From positions 12,539,501-12,603,500 of the forward strand of contig JAPTOF010000016.1 in NCBI GenBank assembly GCA_028554755.1: a stretch of 64,000 bases of DNA. The letters run 5' to 3'. The notes under the pieces were generated by a model that made no database searches, had not been told where the DNA came from, and saw only the letters and a list, made by a program, of their open reading frames with translations. The translations under genes were made by a program, and so were the position numbers. The first letter of the stretch is position 1. Every line of letters starts with the position of its first letter. The stretch is from Cordia subcordata (taxonomy: Eukaryota > Streptophyta > Magnoliopsida > Boraginales > Cordiaceae). Shown piece by piece: positions 1-11,089 of the stretch.

Positions 1-740
1 TTTCTATAGGTCTCACCCCTATCCCTTCAACTCGGTCAAATGGTATCCCAATACTCTCAACGGATTTCTCATTCTCAACTCACCTAGTTAAGTACTCAAC
101 AAATTAGGATATCCTTTCTAAAATTCTATCTAGCCTCTTGCAATCAAATTAAATCATTTGTGTGTTGAGAATGAATTGGGATCAGGTTTGCTCAAACAAT
201 TGATCTAATTGATCCTAAGATGTAGACCTAATGGAAGAGGGTCCAATCGAGTGAAAATGGTAAAATTCTTAATTGGGATTACTATAGGCACAACTATCAT
301 AATACTTGGAAGAAAGGTGGGTGGGAAAAGATGGTGTGAAAGATGGACTCTCAATGCAAGGAGATGGACCGAATAAAGAATCATCTTGACTCCAATATGA
401 AAATGCATGATGTTGCTCCCTATAATCATGATAATAAGATACAAATACATGTACGGGCACATGATTGCTAAAGGCATTCTTAGGATAGAGGTTGAAGGTG
501 GGACAAGAATTAGAATTTTGAGCGCTACTTCTACAAAGTAGGATGTGAATCCATATATACATGAAATGATGCATAACTATAGGGGTTATGTCTAACTCTA
601 TCCCAAGATGGGGGATTTGCATGGGGACAATAAATGGTTCTATGCACAAAACTTTCACACAAGCAACAAGTATTGGAATCAAGTTCGGGTGGTAGGGAAG
701 AGAATACGAGTGACCACCATGATGCATTAGGATCATTCAT
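1..740 (-). pseudogene. Two-zinc-knuckle ORF of element F (partial, broken)
   Basis: Starts at ATG 738-740 with MNDPNASWW, matching MSDPNTSW at the same place in element B (29897). About 30 residues in, it has a perfect CCHC knuckle (C-x2-C-x4-H-x4-C, beginning CCLCESFVH). A second, eroded knuckle (CRSSAQNSNSC) follows after a stop and frame change near 531. Zinc knuckles of this type bind nucleic acid in retroelement Gag proteins, so a packaging role is the likely original function; this is inference. The downstream part, about 1-520, is broken by stops. Only the N-terminal module is visible, and the rest lies left of the window. Confidence 0.6.
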
Positions 741-879
741 GATTAATTGATACAAGTAAATCTCTTCTCAAATCATAATATTTTTTCTTTTATAATCCAA
801 ATAAGGAAAATATGAAAAGATAAAACAACACGCAACTAGCTAAGACACACACAAAACAAAGAAACCAAACAACTGTGCC

Positions 880-897
880 TCTCTAGTAACGGTGCCA
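880..897 (-). other. Primer-binding site of element F
   Basis: Six bases inside the LTR end, the minus strand reads TGGCACCGTTACTAGAGA. This resembles the 3' end complement of tRNA-Asp (TGGCGCCGTTGCCGGGGA) used by Athila elements, with the differences mostly C-to-T or G-to-A. Confidence 0.7.
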
Positions 898-1568
898 AGA
901 ACTTGATCGCTATTTTATGCACAAGCCCTAAATAGGCTGCAAGTGTACAGGTCGCGTGTAGTACGGTGCGTGAGAATGCTAGGTCAAATTCACGAGGAGG
1001 CCAAACGTGTGTAGTGTCCCAAGCTATGTGAACCATAGAAAGCTACGTGTCGGGACCCTAAACTATCGATATTTTTGGGTTTTTGGGATGGAATGGACTG
1101 CAAGAAAAATAAGTCTAATCTAAGTGCAAGAAAATAAAAGGTTGTATGTGTGTGTGATGGGGGAATCAAGTGATCTAAAGGGAGTCAAACATCAAAAATA
1201 GGGGATTAGGGTGATTATGACTTGTTTATGGGTGATTACTATGTTCTTGCAAGGGTTGCTTGATGGATTATACTAGGTTGCTCTTGTCTAGGCCTCTAAT
1301 TAACCTCTTAGCAATACCCTAAGCCTTAGTGCAAATCTATCCATCGGCGTCGACACCTAGAGCCACGGCATATGGTCTTTAAGACTTAGAAATTAGGGGT
1401 AGTTAGTTAGGGTTCTAGGTGACTTAGATTGATCTAACCGTTGCGTCTAAACTGCTGGCTAGGTTTAAAGTCAAGGTTTAGTTCGTCTAAGGTTGATTAA
1501 CCTACCCTGAAACCTATTAGCTGGGTTTAAAGCCAAAGAAGACTCGATCTAGGCTAGTCGTTGATTAA

Positions 1569-1953
1569 TGATGCAACCCAGAATTTTGTTATTTTAGTTA
1601 GTCATTAAAATTGGTCAGGATTTAAGATTTGTTATTTATATTAACACCTAATTATATTAGGATTAGTTTATTAGCTATTTTGTTATGGAAAGGGTTAGTA
1701 GAAGTTTTAGTTTCCTAATTAGTTTTGGATTCCTATTTAGTTTTAGTTTCCTATTTAGTTTTGGATTTCTAGCCTATATATAGGGGTAAAAGCTTTCATT
1801 ATTACATAACTTTTTCAGAATTATTTAATAATATTTTATTCTCTCTCCTAGGGTTTATTATCTTAGGGATTTATTGGCTAATTTCAGCATTAAAATTGAG
1901 CTCATTGATTATTCTATTTTCTTGTTTATGTTCTCCAAATATCCACGGCGTTA
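1569..1953 (+). repeat. 5' LTR of E2
   Basis: 385 bp beginning TGATGCAACCC and ending near CGGCGTTA, a mutated form of the TGCATTA end. It closely matches 2459-2844 and, in reverse, 54872-55269 and 57639-58023. It contains A/T-rich TTAGTTTCCTATTTAG-type internal repeats. Confidence 0.9.
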
Positions 1954-2258
1954 ATTGGTATCAGAGGAAGGTTTTTCTTCAGCTAATTTCAAGTTCATGA
2001 TGCTTCTAAGGAGAGGAAGAGGTCGTGTTGCAACAGCTGGAGTTTTTTCCCCTGATCAACAACAATGACATGCCACTGCGTTAGTTGGCTATCAAAGCAA
2101 GGTTTTTCTTTAGCTAATTTCAAGTTCATGATGCTTCTAAGGAGAGGAAGAAGTCGTGTGGTAGCAGCTAGAGTTTTTCCCTTGATCAACAACAACGAGA
2201 TGGAGGCATTTGTTGGTATTTGGAGTTTTTCCTCCTTGATCAACAACAACGAGATGGA
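1942..2258 (+). repeat. Tandem duplication of LTR end, primer site and leader in E2
   Basis: A unit of about 130 bp (1942-2072) is repeated at 2073-2203, and a shorter third copy with an internal deletion follows at about 2205-2258. Each unit starts with the LTR end (CCACNGCGTTA), a TTGGTATCA-like primer site and the gag start (CTTCTAAGGAGAGGAAGA), then GATCAACAACAA. Only the first primer site is intact (TGGTATCAGAG); the second reads TTGGCTATCAAAG. Confidence 0.8.
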
Positions 2259-2458
2259 GAAATTCAAGATTTGAGAAGACAAGTTGAAGCCTTATCCCAG
2301 CGCTTTGCGCAACTGGAAACTCCAATTCATGATGACGATCATGATGAGTCGGAGGAAGAGATGTCTCAAAGTCAAGCATCTCGTTCCATATCAGGGTGAT
2401 TTAGTGGACCATGGTGGTGGACAACTCGAGGATGAGTTCTTTTCACACCTGGGGAGAC
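2259..2458 (+). pseudogene. Fused gag leader and integrase tail remnant of E2
   Basis: The frame from 2284 ends with KVKHLVPYQGDLVDHGG, which corresponds to the integrase C-terminal tail of element E (NVKHLVPYHEDWVDDGG at 55267-55533). The segment before it matches the acidic gag segment of E (HDDDHDESEEE). All of protease, reverse transcriptase, RNase H and the integrase core is deleted. Confidence 0.75.
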
Positions 2459-2844
2459 TGATGCAGCCCAGAATTTTATTATTTTAGTTAGTCATTAAAA
2501 TTGATTAGGATTTAGGATTTCTTATTTAGTATTGAGTCCTAGTTATATTAGGATTAGTTTATTAGCTATTTTGTTATGGAAAGGGTTGGTAGAAGTTTTA
2601 GTTTTCTAATTAGTTTTAGATTCCTATTTAGTTTTAGTTTCCTATTTAGTTTTAGATTTCTAACCTATATATAGGGGTGAAAGCTTTCATTGTTACATAG
2701 CTTTTTCAGAATTATTCAATAATATTTTATTCTCTCTTCTAGGGTTTATTATCTTAGGGATTTATTGGCAAATTTCAGCCTTGAAATTGAGCTCCTTGAT
2801 TCTTCTATTTTCTTGTTTATGTTCTCCAAATATCCACTGCATTA
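2459..2844 (+). repeat. 3' LTR of E2
   Basis: 386 bp, preceded by a GGGGAGAC polypurine tract and ending CTGCATTA. Paired with the copy at 1569-1953. Confidence 0.9.
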
Positions 2845-4042
2845 ATTAATCACCATCGATTGTCCATCACATAGCAGGAATTAACGTTTAAAGCACAAAG
2901 ACATACACATCTAGGGCATGACATTCGAGAATATATCAAAATATCCTACTACTAAACACATAGACATGCTTAGATTACGCCAATTAAGCGATGACACTCA
3001 ACTTTTATGCAATAGAAGCTAAACTTGCTATTAGACATGTAAACACATGCATAGACATGCATGGATACACTATCCATATCATGAAATCACCACACAGAGA
3101 CATAGACAATCTTATACAATTATCTAGAAATGGTTAATATCAAAATAGGCTTCAATATGTGTATGCAACTTTATTGAGGCATTTTAGCCAACACTTAGAC
3201 TTGTATGTAAAATTGCCATTTAAACCCTAAGCACAAAGCATATGTAGAAAAATCCATCAAGTACCTATAACAATAGTGTAATAATCAATCCATAATATAA
3301 GAGTAAAGAATAAATCACCCTACATAGCTCTGATCATACATAGATTTAGGATAAAAGAGAGATACCCTTATATCTATAGCCATGCCTTACAATCTATGAA
3401 CTAATGCCTAAATCCTTGTGTTTGATCCTCTTAGATGCTTGATTCCAAGGTTTTTTGTGTGTGGAAGTGTGCGTGTGTGTGTGAGGTGGGTGAGAGTTAG
3501 GGTCTAGTGTATAAGAAGTGGATGTGAAGAGTGTGTGAGTTGATTATTCAAATGCTGAACATTTTGGGCCCTATTTATAGCTGATAACGGCGTTACTGGT
3601 CGACCCTACTCGCTAGCTAGTAACTGGGGGGGTCGATTGGTTTTTCTCTCTACTCTTTGAATTAACTGGCAGATTGCCTCCTCTTTAGATTTATCGACTG
3701 TCCCTACCAATCAGCCAGTAGCCTCTTGGGGGTCGACCGGTTCCTCATTATTTAACCTTCAATCTTCATCTTCTTTGCTTCCGACCTCTTCCCTATGACC
3801 CATGCACTTTCTATCTTCATCGCCTATCATCGTGCAAGCTTTATTCTCACCCTATTACTCATCTATGGCACAAAATTAAGCTTCAGTGAGCATTTGACCT
3901 TGAAACTCAACTATATACACTTATATTCTTATATGCACAAATATAGTATAAACACTACGCTAAAGCTATCTAAGAAACTCATAAACAACTTTAAATAGAT
4001 GTAGGAAGACAATGTAAATACACACACAAAACCAACACATTA

Positions 4043-5209
4043 GAAAGTTTATTTTTTCTAAAGAGTAACTTTAGATATGCTGAGATAATATATTATAAAA
4101 CCTAACAACCCCTCCTTTGTTTTTGCCTTCTTTTTTTGGGTTAGAGGCTACTGATTTTTTGCATGTGCTACGATAGTAAATTGTAATGTTGTGTAGTGTA
4201 GGCCTTCATAGAAACCCATAAACGCCCCTAAGTTGTATAGTGTTTGGACTTGATAAAAGAATAAAGTAGCCATAGAGGATCAAACATGTGACCTCAACTC
4301 CAAAACTTAAGAGTTCAACCACCCAACCATTCTAGCATGTCCCAAACAAGAAGGGATGGCGAATCTCTATATACAAAACCCAGGGGTGGCAGCCGCCATT
4401 ACACGCCATCACAATGGGTCCACCCTTAATAAGACTTATCATAAAGGTCCCCATGCCCTCTATTTTGGCCCTAAGGGATCACAAGCATGGGAAGTAAATT
4501 TATCTTTATATTATGTTAGTACGGTACATTATAAAGATACAATATTATGATAAAAAGTGAATACTAAAATTTTTGTCTACAGGAGAACTACAATAAATTT
4601 TTTTGGAGAAAGAATTAGTGATTTGTTTGAAAATACTTAACATTAATTTTATGTAATATTATGCAAATACTGAACTTTTACAATACAATGTATTTTATTT
4701 TTATTTCTTAGTATTTGTTAATTTTAATACGAAATTTAAATGTAAAAAATGTAGAACTTTATATATTTACAAATAACAACAAAAATACATGGTGATAAAG
4801 ATTAAATAATTATGATAAACAATTGAGATAGAATGGTGACGATGACAGACTAAATAGTTATAGGATGGTGATGGAATGACAACGATGTGGGATGGTGATA
4901 GATTGAAATAGGGGCGTGAATGACGATCGATTAATGACAGAAAGAAACTGTGATGAATTGGTGATAGAAAGAAATGGCAATGGAATAGCGATAGAGAAAT
5001 GGTGAAGAGTGTCAATTTAAAAAAGAATGGTAAATGGCGACGGCAATTTCCTTCGTGATGGAGAATCATCGCCAATTGGAGTTAGAATGGTCATGGAAGT
5101 CAGAACAACAATAGACCTTTCTACCACATTACATTTAATTGCCAACCCCCTTTTGATGACAAAATTTGTTTATCGTCTGTGATAGTTTTTGTTACAATGA
5201 ATTCTTGTA
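4043..5209. other. Intergenic, no gene recognised
   Basis: AT-rich spacer between element F and element D. From about 4800 to 5060 the plus strand is purine-rich with degenerate GATGGTGATGGA-like repetition, which looks like a decayed minisatellite. Short open frames here (such as 4356-4550) match nothing I recognise. Confidence 0.6.
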
Positions 5210-5214
5210 GTTTT

Positions 5215-5628
5215 TGTTGGAATTAATTTTGGATTTACAAATCCTTAAAAAAAAATTTCAAAGCACAAGAAGGTATAAACACAATATTCACACTAAATAT
5301 GACTTGTATTGAATATATACTCCCAAAATATCTGTATATAGGCTGTGCCTTTACAAATTGACACTCACTTTTATCTCAATTTGTCCTTCTTTTCACTCAC
5401 TTCATTTGCTTTCTCTTGCTTGCCAAAACACTTGCACTATTATTTATACTAGTAGTAGCCTATACTTAGCATTTAATGAGTGTCTAGGAAGACTGAACAC
5501 ATTTGACTAAGTTTATGGCGATCAAAGATGTATCATGTATGTACATGAATCTCCTTTGCTAAGTTTCATGCAACAAACTCTATTCCACCAAAATAATTAA
5601 TTTGGCTTTTGGTTTGCATTTTCCAACG
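5215..5628 (-). repeat. 3' LTR of element D
   Basis: Begins TGTTGGAATTAA and ends TTTTCCAACG (last base mutated from A). The minus-strand purine tract GAATGGGGG borders it on the internal side. It pairs with 9666-10060. Confidence 0.92.
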
Positions 5629-5635
5629 CCCCCAT

Positions 5636-6151
5636 TCAAACCAAAACCATCCTCATGCCAAATAAAGATCTTAATTTCTTGAATACATTAGCTGGTAGTG
5701 CCTTTGTGAAAATATCTACCACTTGATTTGAAGTGTTGCAATACTCCAAAGGAATTGTCTTCATCTTGACATGATCTCGTAAGAAATCATACCTAAGATC
5801 AATGTGTATGCTCTTTCCATGTTGCACTAGATTCTTTGACAACTCAATTGCTGACTTATTATCAACATATATGATAGTCAAATCTTCTTATGAATGATTA
5901 AGCTCCTTTAACAAATTCTTTACCCGTATTGCTTCACAAATTGTCAAGGATAGTGCAACATACTCAGCTTCACATGGCAATAAAGCTACCACACTTTGCT
6001 TATTTGACGTCCAAGTGAAAGCTGTAGATCCAAGAAAGAACACACAACTAGTTGTACTTTTTCTTTCATCTTGATCGCCTCCCCTATCACTATCAAAATA
6101 TCTGTATAATAAAGCATCATCCTTATTGGAGTAGAAAAGACCAAAATTCAC
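5636..6151 (-). pseudogene. Copia RNase H of element D
   Basis: Minus-strand frames 6151-5888 and 5881-5636 together give a copia RNase H domain: SDRGGDQDERKSTTSCVFFLGSTAFTW, then a CEAEYVALS-type motif and DNKSAIELSKN, and the conserved tail of the polyprotein (DIFTKALPANVFKKLRSLFGM). RNase H removes the RNA template during reverse transcription. A stop (TAAG region near 5884) separates the two frames. Just beyond the stop lies the purine tract and 3' LTR, as expected for the end of pol. Confidence 0.85.
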
Positions 6152-6159
6152 GATAACTT

Positions 6160-7130
6160 TAATATACCTTAAAATCCTTTTTGCTACGAGTCAATGAGAC
6201 TCTTTCAGTGCTCTCATATAGCGTCTCAAAAGACTAACATCATAGACAACATTTGGCCTTGTGAATGTGAGGTAAAGAGACTTCCAATCAAGATCTTGAA
6301 AATGGTAGGATTAACAAATTTTCCTTCTCCATTTTTTGTCATTCTTAAAACCTTGAGCTATAGGCATTTCCACAGCATTGCAATTCTCCATTCTAAATTT
6401 TTCAAGTAGCTTAGCGGTATACCTCTTTTGTGCTATGAAAATGCCATCATTTTGTTAATGCACTTCAATGCTAAGAAAGAAGGACATAAGCCCATCATCT
6501 GCCATTTCAAATTCTTTAAACATGGCTTGTTTGAATTCATCAAATATCTTTTGGTTGTTGCTGATGAAAATTAAATCATCCACATAAAGACAAGTTATAA
6601 GCATTTCATCTTGTTCACTTTTCTTTGTGTAAACTGCATGCTCTAGAGGATACTTGATGAAGCCATTCTCTTGGAAATATTTATTAATTCAAGAATTTCA
6701 TGCTCGGAAGGCTTGTTTTAGTCCATACAAATCCTTCTTGTGATGATACACCTTGTCCTCTTGTACTTTTATTACAAAACCTTCAGGCTGATCAATATAG
6801 ACTTTCTCCTCAAGTATTCCATTTAGAATGGTTGATTTAATATCTAAATGAAATATCTTCCAACGATGATGCGCTGCAAAAGATATCAACATTCTCACTG
6901 TATCAAGACGAGGAGTTGGAGAAAAAACTTCTTCATAGTCAACTCCATATTTTTGCTTGTAACCTTGGGCGACAAGTTTTGCCTTGTAGTGGTCAATCTT
7001 TCCATCTCCTGTTGACTTAATTTTGTATACCCATTGGACACTAATGGATTATTGTCCTTTTGGAAATGAAATCAACTATGATGTGTCATTTGTTTTAATT
7101 GCATGAATTTCTTCTATCATTGCTTTCTTT
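6160..7130 (-). pseudogene. Copia reverse transcriptase of element D
   Basis: The best-preserved part is 6898-6698, with LDIKSTILNG, EKVYIDQPEGF and LYGLKQA motifs typical of copia reverse transcriptase. The catalytic YVDD box is intact at 6575-6586 (LYVDDLIF), but stops and frameshifts separate it from the flanking blocks. Upstream, the segment to about 7130 holds the remnant of the KARLVAQG-type entry region. The gene is inactive. Confidence 0.8.
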
Positions 7131-7189
7131 CAACAGTCTTCTTTGATTGCTTCTTCAAAGGTCAATGGTTCATGATCAGCATAGAGACA

Positions 7190-7860
7190 AAAAAAAAAAA
7201 TTCTACCTCTTCAGTTTCTTCATAAATCTCTCTCAAACTATGAGTCTTGATTGGTGGAAATGAAGAACTTCCTAGGTTTGAAACTGGAGAGCTTTGATTT
7301 GAGAAATTCTCTCACGAGTTGGAGTTGCCACTATATGTTTTTGACTTTCTTTCCTTGTCATTTCTTCTTCTTCTTCTTCGGTTTCAAGTTGATTTTCATT
7401 GCTTAAACCTTCTCCATCCATTTTCCATGTTTCATTTTCACAAAAAAACCTCATATCTACTTACCACTATTTTATTAGTTAGTGGATTGCAAAGCTTGTA
7501 GGCTTTTGACTCTTTACTGTAGCCAACAAAAATACATTTATCATCTCGATCATCCAGCTTTTTCCTTTTTGCCTCTGGTACACATACATAGTTTACACAA
7601 TCAAAGATCTGAAGGTGGTTAATAATTGGTTTGTAGTCACTCTAAGCCTCCTGTAGCGTCATATTTTTCATACTTTTAGTTGGACACTAATTTAATAGAT
7701 AAGTTGTACATGCCACTACTTCAGCCTAGAAATTCTTTGGCATCCAAGCTTTTCTCTTTTAACATAGTTCTTGCCATTTCAAGAATGGCATGGCTTTTCC
7801 TTTCTGCAATGCCATTTTGCTGTAAGGTATATGATGCTATGAACTACTATTTGATACTCT
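7190..7860 (-). pseudogene. Integrase C-terminal and linker region of element D
   Basis: Minus strand between the integrase core and reverse transcriptase. Fragments of the usual copia linker are visible: a FVGYSKESKAYKLCNPLTNK-like stretch around 7560-7450, and an acidic run of glutamates at 7330-7390 (ETEEEEEEM). Broken by several stops; no function expected. Confidence 0.55.
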
Positions 7861-8378
7861 ACTTTCTGCAAATGTCTTGAAAATCGTTTGAGATGTAATC
7901 ACCACCTCTGTCAGATCTAAGAATTTTAATCTCATAACCACTCTCTGTTTCAATGGGTGCCTTGAAATTTTTAAGAATATCAAAAATAGCTAATTTTTCT
8001 TTCAAAAAATAAACCCACAACTTTCTACTATAGTCATTAATGAATGAAATAAAATATTTGTTACCTCCGAGAATTGATGTCAGAAAAGGTCCACAAATGT
8101 CTGTGTGCACCAAGTGTAAAGGTGTGTGGGCCCTCCAAGATTTTTCGCTTGGAAAGCTACTCCTTTGTTGCTTTCCAAGAGTGCATTTCACATACATATT
8201 CTACCTTCTTTATTGATGACAACTCATGGACCATATTTGCATTGGACAAAAGTTTGAGACCATTAAAAAACAGGTATCCAAAATTAAGATGCCATTTCCA
8301 CGACTCATTGTAAACCAATCGTTGAAGGCACTTCTCAAAACTTGTACTTAGATGTAGCAAAAATCGATTGTTTGACAT
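7859..8378 (-). pseudogene. Copia integrase core of element D
   Basis: Two overlapping frames, 8378-8157 then 8197-7859. The first holds the zinc-binding start (WHLNFGYLFFNGLKLL); the second continues as KCTLGKQQRSSFP, HTDICGPF (first catalytic Asp) and FINDYSRKLWVYFLK, ending RSDRGGDY (second catalytic Asp). A frameshift near 8180-8200 splits the domain. Integrase inserts the cDNA copy into the host chromosome. Confidence 0.85.
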
Positions 8379-8676
8379 TGACTTTTGTTATAAGTCTTCC
8401 CTTTGCATCTATTAAGAAAAAAGAAAGATTCTCCATATGTATTACATACCTTTTTTCAAGTAACTGCCCAAAACTAAGAATATTGCTTTTCATGTCGGGT
8501 ACATAATACACATTAGAAATAAATTGTGTAGCACCATTCTTTTGATAAAATTTGATTTTACCTTTACCTTTCGCTGCTACCTTGGATGAATCTCCCAGGC
8601 TGATGTTGTCATCGACATTTTCTTGAAGTTCTACAAAGAGTTCTTTCTTCCCACACATAAGGTAGCTTGCTCCCAA
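8335..8676 (-). pseudogene. Copia protease region of element D
   Basis: Starts MGASYLMCGKKELF and runs through GKGKIKFYQKNGATQFISNVYYVPDMKSNILSFGQLLEK, the typical stretch between copia protease and integrase (VPDMKSNILS). The catalytic Asp motif expected just upstream is not recognisable: the frame there reads KLIFGN then a stop, near 8680. Confidence 0.75.
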
Positions 8677-8678
8677 GT

Positions 8679-9633
8679 CTAGTTACCAAATATCAGTTTG
8701 GTGTCTAGACTCTTTATGTGCCCAAAGAAGTGTGCCTTCCTCCTTTTTTTGCTTAAAGGTTTGGGAAAATTTTGATTGTTTTTCATTTTCATTCCAGCAT
8801 TCAAAAGCATAGTGAGCAAATTATGGCAATTATAACATCCAATATTTTTTCGGTTTCCACATCCATGTCCATGTCCAAATCTTTCTCTACCTCTTTGATT
8901 CCTAAAGTTGTTTGTTTCTTCTTGTTGCATTAGGTTTTGAAAATTACCTCAACCTTGGCCTCTTCCTTGATTACTATGTCCTCCACAATGAGAACCTCCA
9001 CCTCTTGATTTTCGTTCTTATAAATTAAGCTTTAATTCGAAAGCTTTGCTCAATGGTGCCAACATTAGAATTCTTTTGCATGCGTTGTTCATGCACTTGG
9101 AATGATCTCATCAACTCTTCAATTGTGAGTTGATCCAAGTCTTTTGACTCTTCTAATCCAACCACCACATGCTCAAAGGACATTGTAAGTGATTGCAATA
9201 TTTTCTCAACCACTCAAATATCTTCAACAGTTTCTCCATTTTTTTTCAACTAATTAACAATTGAAAGTAAGCGAGAAAAATAATCAGAAATTAATTCACC
9301 TTCTTTCATGTGAGCATTTGCGAGTTTGTCACATGCTTCTTTACTTGATTTTACTTTTGCAATTTTCTCGAACATGGATTTACCAACACCTTGGTAAAGC
9401 AAAAATAATGCTCTTTTATCTTTCTTTCTCAATTCATGCAATGATTGTCTTTGCTCTGCACTCAAAGTTGCTTCAACCTTTGCAGTGGGTTCTTTATATA
9501 CATCCACAATAATCTCCCAAAGGTCTTGAGAACCAAAAAGAGTCTTCATTTGGATACTCCAACTTCCATAGTTGTATGTGGTGAGTTTTGAAAGTTGAGG
9601 TTGCACAAGGTTGTATACCATGGTAGAATTCAC
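8679..9633 (-). pseudogene. Copia gag of element D
   Basis: Starts at ATG 9633 near the primer site. Frame 9633-9250 is the gag N-terminal domain (LTTYNYGSWSIQMKTLFGSQDLWEII), a form common in TNT1-94-like copia proteins. Frame 9213-9025 continues it (LTIEELMRSFQVHEQRM), and 8930-8679 contains the start of a zinc knuckle (CYNCHN) that is lost to a frameshift. Gag forms the particle and packages RNA. At least two breaks separate the three frames. Confidence 0.85.
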
Positions 9634-9665
9634 ACACTTAATTTACCATGACTTTGATGCCACTA

Positions 9666-10060
9666 TGCTGGAATTGATTTTGGACTTACAAATCCTTAGA
9701 CAAAAACTTTGAGGGCATAGGAAGGTATAAACACAATATTCACTCCAAATATGAGTTGTATTGAATATATGCTCTTAAAATATATGTATATAGGCTATTG
9801 CCTTTACAAATTGATACTCACTTTTCTCTTAAATTTTCCTTTTTTCCTCTCACTTCATTTGCTTTCTCTTGTTTGCCAAAATACTTACAAAGCACCCCTA
9901 TTTATACTAGTAGTAGCATACACTTAGCATTTAATGAGTATCCAAGAAGACTAAACACAATTGACTAAGTTGTACATGAATTTCCCTTTGTTAAGTTACC
10001 TGCACCAAGCTCTATTCCAAGAATCTAATTAATTTGGCTTTTGGTTTGCATTTTTAAACA
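9666..10060 (-). repeat. 5' LTR of element D
   Basis: 395 bp from TGCTGGAATTG to TTTTTAAACA, matching 5215-5628. Its outer end is followed by the TSD GTTTT. Confidence 0.92.
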
Positions 10061-10065
10061 GTTTT

Positions 10066-10542
10066 CTCTCTTTATTTCACATACGCAATGGCTTTAGCGA
10101 TTTATCGCTACCATCACTTGTTCTTTTCTTTTTTCTTTTTGGTTCAAAGCACAATCAAAATCCTGGAGTTCCTAATTAAGGACGTGTAGCTAGGTTTAGT
10201 TGGCAAACTATATAACAAAAAGTTTTATTTCTCTCTCTTTCTTTAATATACCAAATTATTGTACTGGTTAATTAAAAACGATGTACAAGCTATGAGAATA
10301 AGATGGTATCTAGTATTTTTCAACTAAATCATACTTCACCATGGTCAGACTTATTTTATTGAAGAGTTCATTAATATTATATTTTATTGAAAGAGTTGGA
10401 GTACATTACATTACATTCTTCCACCTTCGTCAGATACAAGAAATTAAAATTAAAGCAGGAGAAGTTAAAAACAGTATCACAATAGTGCGAATTTAATCAG
10501 GACATCAAATTATATATATGTCTTTCGGGTAAACATTGATGA
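10066..10542 (-). other. SWEET 3' untranslated region and downstream flank
   Basis: The minus strand downstream of the stop codon carries AATAAA-type poly(A) signals at about 10383-10388 and again near 10353. The 3' UTR is therefore probably about 150-190 nt. The rest, to 10066, is AT-rich spacer running into the TSD of element D. Confidence 0.6.
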
Positions 10543-11057
10543 TCATGCTGCGACTTGAGCAGTTTGGTTAGCCATATTGATGTGGCCTTTGGCTGCTTCA
10601 TGATCTTCATTTCCATGCATCTGGGCAACCACAGGCTTCTTCTCTGAAGACATGAGCACTCCAAGTTTCACCATGTCTATGATTTGTTCAGGAAGCTTGT
10701 CCTCATCCACAATTGTTATCTGCTGGTTCGGTAGCTCAGGAAGCTTTTGCTCAATTGTTTTCTTGCCATGATTTTTGTACATTACATAAAGGATCATTTG
10801 AAGGACACCAAAGATGAAGCCCAAAACATTTGGAACCTATCAAGATCATGAGACAAATTATATATATCGTCGTGTTAAAATTGTAACTAAGAGATTGAAT
10901 ATATATAGACATGCATGAACGTACCGCAATATTCATGTCCTTTAGTAGTAAACCGTAGAAAAACCACATAACCGCGCTTAGCGTGAGGAAAAATGAGAGA
11001 AGAAACGGCATATACTCAACGCTCTTGGTTCGTATGACTCGTCTCTGCAAAAAAAGT

Positions 11058-11089
<32 letters not shown>

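Larger units (their letters stand above)
1569..2844 (+). mobile_element. Element E2: miniature Ty3/gypsy derivative nested in the F LTR
   Basis: Two LTRs (1569-1953 and 2459-2844, TGATGCA...TGCATTA) flank about 505 bp of internal DNA. The flanks carry the 5-bp TSD ATTAA (1564-1568 and 2845-2849). A primer site TGGTATCAGAG (1956-1966, initiator tRNA-Met type) follows the 5' LTR, and GGGGAGAC precedes the 3' LTR as a polypurine tract. The internal region keeps only the start of gag and the last few dozen codons of integrase, joined directly. The LTRs match those of element E (54872-58023). It encodes nothing functional but keeps the cis signals needed for copying by a relative. Confidence 0.92.
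1..4042 (-). mobile_element. Element F: Athila-like non-autonomous LTR retrotransposon, 5' end only
   Basis: Minus-strand element whose 5' LTR (904-4042) and first part of the internal region (1-903) lie in the window; the rest is off the left edge. It is the same family as elements A (17770-34450) and B (24594-31962): its LTR end, primer-site region and internal ORF match B at 29.1-32.0 kb. The LTR right end reads ACACATTA, where B has ACACATCA, and is followed by GAAAG (4043-4047), which should recur at the unseen left end as the TSD. Another element (E2) sits inside the LTR. I see no pol domain in the visible part. Confidence 0.85.
904..4042 (-). repeat. 5' LTR of element F, interrupted by E2
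   Basis: Aligns along its length with the B LTRs (24594-26485 and 30087-31962): the same landmarks occur in the same order, including the GCAAGTG...GTGTAG start, the CTCGAYCTAG stretch and the terminal AAAACCAA. Net of the 1.28-kb E2 insertion plus its TSD copy, it is about 1.86 kb, which fits the family. The promoter and poly(A) functions of the LTR act on the minus strand. Confidence 0.85.
5215..10060 (-). mobile_element. Element D: Ty1/copia retrotransposon, decayed full-length
   Basis: LTRs at 5215-5628 and 9666-10060 flank a copia-order internal region on the minus strand: gag, protease, integrase, reverse transcriptase, RNase H. The TSD GTTTT is present on both sides (5210-5214 and 10061-10065). 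The primer site next to the right LTR (minus strand TGGCATCAAAGTCATGG) is a mutated initiator tRNA-Met type. Frameshifts and stops are scattered throughout, so it cannot make its own proteins. It lies about 480 bp downstream of the SWEET stop codon, in the same orientation. Confidence 0.95.

Noticed and set aside
205..736. Long minus-strand frames rich in Met, Ile and His
   Set aside because: Shadow frames of the zinc-knuckle ORF; the frame starting at 740 matches element B.
4260..4340. tRNA-derived SINE suggested by GGATCAAACATGTGACC
   Set aside because: No A/B box pair at proper spacing and no 3' tail or TSD.
4767..5075. 102-codon His/Ser-rich frame
   Set aside because: It runs through a purine-rich degenerate repeat with no recognised domain.
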